From NCBI GenBank assembly GCA_011009095.1, contig VTPC01005744.1:1-64000 (forward strand): a DNA stretch of 64,000 nucleotides, in the 5' to 3' direction. Below the pieces are notes generated by a model, which ran no database searches, was not told the DNA's origin, and saw nothing but the letters and a program-made list of their open reading frames with translations. The position numbers and the translations under genes were made by a program. The DNA is from Ignelater luminosus (taxonomy: Eukaryota; Arthropoda; Insecta; Coleoptera; Elateridae). Positions 44,548 to 64,000 of this stretch are shown piece after piece. Position 1 is the stretch's first letter, and the number at the start of each line of letters is the position of its first letter.

Positions 44548-44941
44548 TATATGAATCACCGATTTAGGCATACGTCAGTTAAAAAAAGAGCTAAGATTAC
44601 AGATTTTCTGAAAGAGTTTGTAAGAAAGGGTTGTACATATTTTTGCATTAACTAAAACTGAATTGGTTTAAGCTATTATTTATATATTTTATAAATAATT
44701 TCAAGTGTGACTGATTTTTTAAAGATTGTAAAGAAAGAAAAAAAGTACTATAATACTGTTTTTATTTATATTAAGTTCTATTCAAATTTACATAATTAAC
44801 AACTTAACAACTAATTAGTGTAAATATTAACTTTTAATTACTGTAATAATTAACAACATATTTATAACTATTTACAGCAATATTGAATATATCAATTATA
44901 TTAATTTGATCTCCACTAAAACTTGTTAATTTCTATAAGAA

Positions 44942-45151
44942 ATGTTTCCTAAAATCATTAGTTTTTCATGCAGTAAAGGTTTCCGCAGTAATACAAAACA
45001 AAGAGTTGACTCAACATCTACATTGATCGAACATCTTCTTATCTGTTCAGAAGTGAGATCTAGAATAAAAGAAAAATGCAAAAAAATTAGTATATCTTTT
45101 AGAGATTTCAAAAAATACTATGGTAAGTGTTTCAAAGAAACAATAAAGTAA
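44942..45151 (+). other. unrecognised ORF with an internal splice-donor consensus
   Basis: A 69-codon frame reading MFPKIISFSCSKGFRSNTKQ, RVDSTSTLIEHLLICSEVRS, RIKEKCKKISISFRDFKKYY. The composition looks protein-like rather than random. TATG|GTAAGT at 45119-45126 would make it a first exon. No downstream partner exon or family was recognised. It could be a mobile-element piece or chance. Confidence 0.25.
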
Positions 45152-45244
45152 CAAAAACAACAAAAAACGTTTTCGATACGTGTATGAAATCTCCTCGATT
45201 ACGTTAAGAACAAATACTTTTAAATATTAAATATTAATATAATA

Positions 45245-45680
45245 CACTGGTGAGCAAAAAATTTAAATCACTTTGAAATTGTGATGTTCTAAGCTTTGCA
45301 AACTGTAAATCATTGCACTAGTAGGCGCTGAGGCATTAGTTTTTGGAGAAATGTTATCTGTGATAGTATGGAGAAGACCAGGAGAAAGATATGCTCCAGT
45401 CTGTATTGACGAGCGACTTTGGCGGTGGATCGGTTACGGTTTGGGCAAGAATCTCTTCACGAGCACGCACAGAGTTAATCTTCATACAGAATTGTTCCCT
45501 GACCGCTCACAGGTACATTACGGACGTTCTAGAAGATCATGCTTCACGTTATGCCTTTCATGCTCACCATGGGTGAGTATGGCATTTTCATGCAAGATAA
45601 TGCGAGACCTCACGTAACGAGAGTTGTCAGAGAATATGTGGATGAGGTGGGCATTAGATCAGCGCTCATGCTTTCTGCTC
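45245..45680 (+). pseudogene. Tc1 transposase relic with left TIR
   Basis: Starts TA-CACTGGTGAGCAAAAAATTT, a Tc1-family terminus. The transposase is split between frames: FGGGSVTVWARISSRARTEL, IFIQNCSLTAHRYITDVLED and HASRYAFHAHHG, then FMQDNARPHVTRVVREYVDE near 45.62 kb. The DNARPH box (second catalytic Asp region of DDE) is intact. No right terminus was found because another element follows directly. Confidence 0.8.
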
Positions 45681-45681
45681 A

Positions 45682-45990
45682 TGGGCGTAGTCAGAACTGA
45701 TATTAGCAAGGGGCAAATATTCTATCGACTACAAAAACAACATTCAATGGAAAAATAAGTTTGTATGAAAAGTATTTTTATTTAGGTGTAATAATGATAC
45801 AATCAGTTTGATGCGAAAATCTTTTTAAAATAATGTTCAATAGCTCAATCACAAACAGCATCAATTTTCGCAAATTTGATGACAATCTCTTTAACGTTTT
45901 TTTGTAAAATCGTTCGCTTTCTTCAGGGCAGTTTCTTAGCTATTCTTAGCAACTGCCCCCCCTCTGCCCCTACCTGGCTACGCCCTCGTT
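45682..45990. mobile_element. small element with GGGCGTAG ends interrupting the Tc1 relic
   Basis: CATGGGCGTAGTCAG near 45682 pairs inverted with CTGGCTACGCCC near 45977-45988. AAGGGGCAA and CTGCCCC lie just inside. About 300 bp, non-coding. Confidence 0.5.
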
Positions 45991-47981
45991 TCTGATTCAA
46001 TATTGACTATAAACAATGAATTACAATTTTCAAATATAAACTTAGAACAGAAAATAACAAACAAACAACACAATTTCAAAGTGCATTACTCGCCAGTATA
46101 TGAAAAAGTACAAAATGACAGGGAATTCAACCATAATAGTATAAAAGAATCTTTTTGGATTGTTTTTTACTTTGCTACTAACAATAAGAACAATAAGATA
46201 GACCACAAACGTAGTTTTTTTCCTAATACAACGCTTAGTTGATTCTAATACCTTTGAACAGCTCACTTCGAGTGTGCGGTGATCTAAAATTGTATTTTGT
46301 AATATACAGCGTGTCCAATTTGATGCTATATGTAGGTATAGACAACACACCGTGCATGAACGTAATGTATATCCCATGGATAACTGTGATTATAGAATAT
46401 AGTTTCCAATTTAGGAAAAGGGCAACTCTGGAAAACAGAAAACTCAAAATTAGAATACATTGCTTACAGTTATAAAAAAAAAATTATAAAAAAGTCACAT
46501 ATGAAATATATGCGATATGTTGCCTATCTACATGTTACTTCTTGGGTAGAGTAGGAACAGTTTCAGAATGGGATAGTAGCCAATGTAAAAGCAATGCGTT
46601 GTTATGCTATTCTGAAACTGTTCTTACACTAATACTGTGTACGGTATATCTAGTTATTCTGGCATTTCTTTACTTTTAGTTGTCCCTGTGATAGTTACCA
46701 TTGCCAATATTAACTTCTGCGACCTTACACTAAAAAGACAAATTTTCTATGGTAGGATAAATAAATTATAGCTGGTAGATAGGCAGTTTATGTATGCACA
46801 AACAAAAATTTCATTCCTAATTGGTTTAATTAATCTTTATTTGTTCAAAAATAAATTAATTACAAAATTTATTTGATTTAAAGATTTTATAGCTCAACAG
46901 AATTTTGAAATATGATAATTCTTCTTTTAAATATATTAAATCGAAATTGCCAAAAATGATTGAAAATAACTTTTTTCTAAAAAACTATTCTTAATAGACA
47001 GTATCGAGCTCGGACATCACATGATTACTTGAAGAGTCAACAGTGTTTTGTAGTTAATATTTTTAAGGCGTACCTACATATATTGATATTTTTAAGTGTA
47101 TCAGAGACTTATGACCGTATTCATAGTCAGTACTTGAGTGAATTTATGCTTGACTCCAGTAAGCGCGCCTTGGTTTAATGCAAATGTTCAACCCACAAGT
47201 TAAACTCAAGTTGCCTGTTTCTTTATCTTGAAGCCGAGCCAAAGTACAGGTTGGTGTATTAGAGCATTATCGAGTAACTGCTTTGTTTATATTTTCCAGA
47301 CAGCCGCATTTAAGACGTTTGATTGGTTTGATGTAGTTTGATAATGGGTACTGAGCCACAACTATAAAACAGAATATTTTCTAAAACGCGTGACGTTGGG
47401 CATAACGTTATTTTTTGCGTAACAACGTTGTAATTGCGTTGAATACACTAACTTTTTACAGGAAAAGAACACTAGTCATACATGAAGATCCTAAAAGAAA
47501 TTCAGTTTTACTGAACGTTACATTTAGGAGACAAATACAAGAATACTTTTTCATCCTAAATTAAATAGGAAACTGGGAAATATTATCAGTTTATCTGGGA
47601 GAAAGTACAGAACCCCCTGTATCTAAGCCATTGGATTTAATTTTTCATCAATTGTCATCTTATCAAATTTACAATAACATGATATAACCTTGAGCCAAAA
47701 ATGAAAAAAGGATTATAACGCATAACAAAAATATAACCAAGAATCAATTTTTTCTATAAATTTGAACGCCCTGTATTTTGGAAGGTGTTCATTTTAGGAC
47801 ACTTGCTTATATGATCTTTTTTACTTGTAATTAGCCTAGGAATTATCTATTCAAATTGTTTACCATCATTAGAAAACACCCTGTATACTGTTGTCTCAGA
47901 AGCCATGGTTGTATTTGTACTTTTGAAGAAGAGTCGCTTAAGTATATTATATAGGTAAGTACACACCAATACGCATTCTTA
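45991..47981. other. intergenic DNA with a short hairpin
   Basis: No recognised gene; the short frames at 46003-46475 resemble nothing known. A strong hairpin lies at 46552-46625: TAGGAACAGTTTCAGAATGG pairs with ATTCTGAAACTGTTCTTA. CAGCGTGTCCAATTTGATGC at 46306 looks like a lone mariner-type end. Confidence 0.4.
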
Positions 47982-48776
47982 AGGCCCATTTACAACCACT
48001 TCGGCATCGGCGTACTTTAGAGTCCAATTCTGAATTGTGCCGATGCTCAATTTTCGTTATTTACAATTACCACTTCAAGAATGAATTTCTGTGCAATGCC
48101 ATCTCTTAGAATATTATTACAAATATAGTTTTAGTTCGCTAGCTTTCGTTATTACTGGCGTAACCTTTTGATGTTTTTTAAGTTATGTTTATGTAGGATT
48201 GGATGTACCCAGTATCTTCTTGTTTTCCGTTAGTTACTTTTTATATTATCAATTTGGTATCATCTCTTTAACGCCAACACACAAGCTAAATTACCGAATA
48301 AGGCAACTAACATCCATAATTATAGTATAACCTACAAAAGGCATTTAAAATCAACATTTCAAAAAAAAATTCTATTTCACATTTATCTGGAGTTGTAATA
48401 ACGAAAAATATTTTTGTTTTTATTTTAATTGAAAAATTCATTTTCAGGTTCGCAGCTTTTTACAAATAAAAAACGAAATAAAATCTAATTTTACGACTTT
48501 TTGGGTTATAACAGAATTACATTCAAAAACAGGTAAATAAAAGCAATCTAAGTTTTAAATAAGGCAAACTGCGCATATGTCAAAGTTGAATTTAATTGCA
48601 ACTTGAAGTGGATATTTGCAGTTTGCATGCTTCAACTTCAACTTCGAAGTCAAAGTTTAGCCAATTCGACAGCGAATTTCTAATGTAAACACCTACCGGT
48701 GATGCCATATACTTAACACGAAATTCAGACTTCGCGGTTGAAGTGTGCCGTTAGCGAATTGGTTGTAAATGGGCCT
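47982..48776. mobile_element. MITE with TTA target duplication (PIF/Harbinger-type)
   Basis: The ends AGGCCCATTTACAACCA and inverted TGGTTGTAAATGGGCCT are perfect over 17 bp and flanked by TTA (47979-47981; 48777-48779). A 3-bp TTA/TAA duplication is the PIF/Harbinger signature. 795 bp; no transposase recognised inside. Confidence 0.8.
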
Positions 48777-48959
48777 TTAGACTCTCATAGTTGTCTTGTA
48801 GCTTGTAGGTTGTAATCTGATACCCGTGACGTAGCGTAATATGCCAATCGCTGCTGCCGAACTATGTCATTATTTAAGTTGGTTATGATTTTATAAATTA
48901 AATACGCTGATAGGGAACCGTGATAGTCTAAGAATCGTGTTCTTGCGTTATAATATACT

Positions 48960-51000
48960 TACTCTACAGTTTACAATAAAATCCTTTTTAGTCTTAGCCC
49001 AACTAAACTCAGCAGTGACCTTGAGCGTAGGTGAAAAGGTTATATACACAATAAAAAATACAATCATAACAAAATGAAATATATTAAATGAGATTGCAAA
49101 TATCAAAGGAACAAAAAAATATACAAAAGCATCTATCATATGCCAAAAGTTATCAGGTATTCCAAAAAAAATCTACAAATCATTTATCTTAACATAATTA
49201 GCATATTGGCATAACAATAAAACAATAATCATCAAAGTTGCTACGTGAAACAGAAAGGATTCAAACACCCGGTATATGTATCAAGTAAAAATAATCACAC
49301 AAGAAAGCTATACATAATTTTAAAAATGATGAGGAAAATGCGAAATAAATAAAGACAAAAGTTGAAGCAATATCTCATTTAAAATCCAATAAGAAAAATT
49401 TTGGAAACAAACATGAAATTTTAATTATACAATCTTGCTAATATTAATAACTAATAAGTTCAAAAATAAATAAATAAAGCTAAAATCAAAACAAATTATA
49501 TAACTGAATTTGCTGAAGGCAAAAACCAGACAAGAAATCTGTAAGAAAACGCACCAAAACAAAAAAAATTATGAACTTACCCCGAAGTTAATTCTTGTAG
49601 AAAATTCACAAGCCTGACCAAAACAAAATTTAATGTTTCAAAACAATAATAAAGAAATTACAGAGCCAATTAATTTAATGAGATGGAATGACAAATTAAT
49701 TATAATTGAAAAAGAAATGTTTAAACAAAATATGAACCAAAACATGTGAGGGGTTTATTAAGGAAATGCATTTAACGTAGCCAAAATTTGAACAGAATAT
49801 TAAGTACAGCACGACCGCGGAAGGTGGAAAGTTTCTCTCCGGCGATGTGGATCTAACACGACCGGAGTCGTCTAGGTACAGCAAGCGATGAGAAATTCGC
49901 ACTGTCTTGGTGCACTAGTATCCTCCAGTAATTAAATGCTATGCCATATGAAGAACAAAAAAATTGGCGCAAACAAGAAAAACTTGAAATCGTTTATTTC
50001 CCAGAATTTAAAGATTCTTTTTTAGAAAAAATCTTTAATCGAAAGAAATGATAAAAAAAAAGAGACTAATCCAATAAACGGTCCAGCAAGATAATTTCAG
50101 AAAAAAATCGCTAAAAAAGACTTGCAAGCACAGATATGTACTGACAACGCACAGTACCAAAACTGCCACACCAGTGGTAACCATTCTGTATAAATTCGAT
50201 TTGAAAATATATGTCCTTAACGGACACGGAGTAGCAGTCGACTCCTGGTTCGAAACCAGACGGAAATATGAAGTTGGCGGAAGCTATTAGACGGATAAGT
50301 GACAAAAAAGAAAATCCGAGCTGTTACCCTTATCAGTCTTAGAGAAAGCGTTTTTTTGAAAAGAAAAACAAAAATTGTTTTACAAAAGAAAGATAATTAG
50401 CGGGGAAAAAAAGATTATCAGGCGCAGAGAATGAGATAGTTAGAGACCAGACCTAATAACAGAGACTTATTCCTAACATAAAAAAATCACTAACGGCGAG
50501 AATTAAAAAAAAACAAGAATTCCTATTGAAATCGACAATATTCGCGCCAAACAAAGAATTTGAAAAAAAAGATTTGATTTTTAAATGTTCAGAAAATTAT
50601 AATTAAACGTGAACCCAAGATGATAAAAAACTTGAAAATGTATGGATCAACTCAAAAAAATATCTATCAGTTGTCTAGTAGGATGACAAATTAACATGAG
50701 TTTAATTAAAATTTAATCTGATAAAAAAAATATTTTTAAATATCAAATGTAAAGAAATGTCTAATCTTTTCCAAATAAAATCAACATATTTTAATGTAAA
50801 CTAATAGAAATTAAATTTTTAGGACCCTACTAATGAATTTCTTTTATCGAAACGTAATTAGGCTTACTAAAATAAAAAAATAAGATAGCAATGAGATAGG
50901 AAAATTAGGATTAATAAAAGCAAAGGTAACCAATAGCAAATACTATTTCTTTTCAAAAACTTCCAAGAATAAATTGGAAAAAACTTATACTGGGTGTCTT
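48960..51000. other. A-skewed block of unknown origin
   Basis: About 2 kb in which the plus strand is strongly enriched in A over T (long AAA-rich runs, for example 49.45-50.1 and 50.4-50.95 kb), unlike the balanced A/T on either side. It contains TTGGCGCAAAC (about 49962) and a T-arm-like CTGGTTCGAAACCAG (50245-50259). Strand-asymmetric A richness is common in LTR retroelement genomes. No gag/pol motif was recognised. Confidence 0.35.
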
Positions 51001-51439
51001 GCTCTAATGCAGGGAATTAACCAATTCAGAAAGATTTAATTAATAAATCTATAAAATAAAGCACCAGTTAATGATAATGATCTCGACCTGTAAAAGTGTA
51101 TACACACAAAACTAAAAAGCAAATGCCAGGTTACAATGCACATAAAAATTCTTCAGTCCAGAGTGTCGAATCTATCGTTTCTTAACCAATACAAACATTC
51201 TATCTAAATATTTGAAATTACTGATCCTTGATTTTAGCATATTGCAAATGATGGCCGGCCATGTGTTCATTTTCGTTATAGGTACCTTCCACCACTGAAC
51301 AAAAGAAATGTGCATACTTAGCTGGTACATTTGTTTCACAATTTACTTCTCTGTTGCTTAGTACAAGAGAGGTAGATTCAGACATGAAACAAAAAAAATT
51401 GTCATAGTATGTACACTGAATGTCAGTTGAAAGTTAACG

Positions 51440-51725
51440 CATCATTGTTATTTTTAAGTCATTGATGATGTGCATCTTGGAAATACAACAAACTCTGTCT
51501 CTTTATCAATTACAAACCATATCTTTCATCCTTTATTGATTCAAGTATTGTAATATGCACTAACAACTAAAAAATAACCTAAAATCAATAAAGGTAGGAA
51601 AACTTGGCTTGTAATTAATAAGAAAGAGACAGACAACTTGCTGTATGCACATGTTCTCTTGCAAAATGGATTCCTACTAAAGTCAAAGGTCAAATTGACA
51701 AATAACAAAACAATAAAAATGTCAG
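51440..51725. repeat. foldback repeat downstream of Cullin-1
   Basis: CTGTCTCTTTATCAATTACA with CCTTTATTGATT (51488-51540) is repeated inverted as AATCAATAAAGG with GTAATTAATAAGAAAGAGAC (51587-51642). Weaker pairing (GTGCAT; TGTCAGTT) extends both arms. It may be within the Cullin-1 3' UTR or just beyond it. Confidence 0.65.
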
Positions 51726-52148
51726 TTCAGTTAACCTAAAAATTGCTCGAGTCACAGAGCCCATATTAAATGATATTGATACTGGGAAAATTACAGCTGA
51801 GAATCATTAACCTTCAATTGATTGCTATTGCACAAAATACAGAATTTATAGGTAAAGGGTCATATGCATATTATAAAACAAAATATTGACTATTTACTGC
51901 CAGCATATAAAAAGTTGTTTTTCTAAGAACAGAAGAAATGTACATACAATCTTTAGCTTCCAAGGTGATGGATGATATTGAATATTACACAAAACAAAAA
52001 AACACTGTATCTAATAATGTTTTAATTTTAACTAAAATAGCTTTGTCACACAGTTTTAAGTAAATAATTTGAAATACACTTCATAGCGAGATTTTTTTTT
52101 CACAGAGTTTATCTAAACTAAAATTACAGAATTCTGTTTTGTAGTGAT

Positions 52149-52154
52149 TTTATT
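52149..52154 (-). terminator. candidate Cullin-1 polyA signal
   Basis: AATAAA on the minus strand about 350 bp after the stop codon. Other candidates exist further on, so the 3' end is not fixed. Confidence 0.35.
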
Positions 52155-52502
52155 TTTTTTTTCTGATCTATCCTTATTTACTATTACTGCAAATTCAAAT
52201 ATAAATGTTGAAAAACACAAGAGCATATTGCAATTAAACCTCTTTATCTTATCCATGATATTTTAATTTTTTATATTATAATCACTCTTTGCTTCATTGT
52301 TTTCGCTCACACTCATTCACAAAATTATGTATGTATATACAAGTATACAGTTGTTAATAGCCAATGCATAAAATTGCATCATTAACACATGAATGTTGAC
52401 GTCGATAAAAATGCAAAGTGCACATGCAGAACATGTGCAACCACAATTTAACAAAAAACTAATAATTTACATAGTGAAAATTGATGGTTTAATAAAGATA
52501 AA

Positions 52503-63306
<10,804 letters not shown>

Positions 63307-63900
63307 TTTCTTGTAAGGTATATTTGAAATTGCCAAATTAATAACTAGAAAAAATAAATAAAAAACATGTAATATTAATTACGCAATTCTATTATTTCTC
63401 TAACGAAATTAGAAAGAAAGTTTCTTTGTGAAACTATGATGAACTGTCAGTTTGTCATTTAGGTTGGGTAAAGGCAAAAAAAACTAGAATTTTTTAACAT
63501 ATTCATTACCAATTTACTAATTTTAAGTTTAAATGTCTATAACTTACAAAATTGTTGCAATATTATAAATACAAAGGGAAAAAAATGCATATAACAGTTC
63601 TTATTCCACGTTCGCCATACAATGAACTTGAGAATATATTTACAATTTACTTACCAATACTTTTAGCACATCACCAGAATTTAGATTAACAATATAAAAA
63701 TTTCTTGAAACTATAAACTGTTAATTTTTTTCTTTACAATAGTATATTTGTAATTATTTATTGTACTCTTATCTCTCGTATGCTTTAGAACCTGTTTAGA
63801 ACAAAAGTGACCAACGGTGTTGCCAAATGTCAAATCCTCATTGCTCAGTGCTCAGAAGCCTAAAACAAATTAGTGTTAGATAAACCTTAGATTTGAAAAC
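63307..63900 (-). other. Cul1: Cullin-1 5' UTR with probable intron and non-coding first exon
   Basis: Minus-strand TTTTTTCTAG (ending 63345) is a good acceptor 38 nt before the ATG. TATTG|GTAAGT (donor at 63654) is a good donor upstream. Together they give a 310-bp 5' UTR intron and a non-coding exon ending at 63655. The transcription start is not placed. Confidence 0.5.
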
Positions 63901-64000
63901 CACTCTGTTTTTAGGATAGTTGAACTGAATAAATATTGGATTTTTCATTACATGCCAAAATAAGATTTTGAAGCTTGACGCAACAGAAGTTCCAACAAAC
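63901..64000. other. upstream flank of Cullin-1
   Basis: A minus-strand TCAGTT (about 63925) could be an initiator. Otherwise nothing was recognised. Confidence 0.25.

Noticed and set aside
50221-50275. T-arm-like CTGGTTCGAAACCAG suggesting a tRNA
   Set aside because: The B-box-like hairpin stands alone; no matching D-arm, anticodon stem or acceptor stem was found upstream.
63307-63336. Extension of Cullin-1 N-terminus to a TTG at 63336
   Set aside because: No ATG exists there, and a splice-acceptor consensus at about 63345 places the stretch in the 5' UTR. ATG 63306 is the first usable start.

Overview
This is an AT-rich eukaryotic nuclear window. Multi-exon genes with GT-AG introns, a juvenile-hormone-binding/takeout-type secreted protein and many degenerate insect-type transposons point to an insect. 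The order cannot be settled from the sequence; a beetle is my guess. No tRNA, rRNA, CRISPR or bacterial feature was seen.

Three host loci can be modelled. (1) 8.2-15.4 kb, plus strand: a tandem pair of takeout/JHBP-family genes of five exons each. The first (8681-9851) is intact at 248 aa. The second (13852-15307) keeps every splice site but has an in-frame TAG in exon 2. (2) 35255-44024, plus strand: a five-exon, 201-aa costars/ABRA-type actin-regulator gene with a 5.9-kb first intron. (3) 63306-52503, minus strand: a complete 11-coding-exon Cullin-1 gene (781 aa) with a 7.75-kb first coding intron and a probable non-coding first exon.

Nearly everything else is mobile-element debris. 0.6-6.6 kb: a 0.5-kb inverted-repeat pair carrying tRNA-like pol III boxes, a GC-rich island and small foldback elements. 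10.7-11.5, 15.95-17.05, 28.5-28.9, 38.5-39.3 and 42.5-43.0 kb: non-LTR retrotransposon (LINE) pieces. 17.7-19.4 kb: a hAT element with TIRs. 20.4-20.9 kb: a broken copy of an uncharacterised dispersed arthropod protein. 23.8-24.9 kb: a foldback transposon with about 0.4-kb arms. 25.7-27.4 kb: a dispersed repeat with a CAGA microsatellite, then YqaJ-like and PIN/FEN1-like pieces. 29.0-32.7 kb: a large TA-flanked element with a nested TTAA-flanked transposon. 33.2, 36.9, 44.2, 48.0 and 58.4 kb: MITEs. 41.7 and 45.2 kb: Tc1/mariner relics. Further transposase relics lie inside Cullin-1 intron 1.

The most unusual object is the nested 1.2-kb TTAA-flanked element at 30256-31469. It holds an uninterrupted 154-codon ORF resembling the P2X7-receptor C-terminal (P2RX7_C-like) Cys-rich domain, a convergent THAP-like N-terminus, and perfect 21-bp subterminal inverted repeats centred on a CRE-type TGACGTCA. 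The second is the CACGTG E-box kept 26-27 bp upstream of the TATA box in both takeout copies.

The three host loci are not an operon or a pathway. They are unrelated neighbours separated by repeat-filled DNA.
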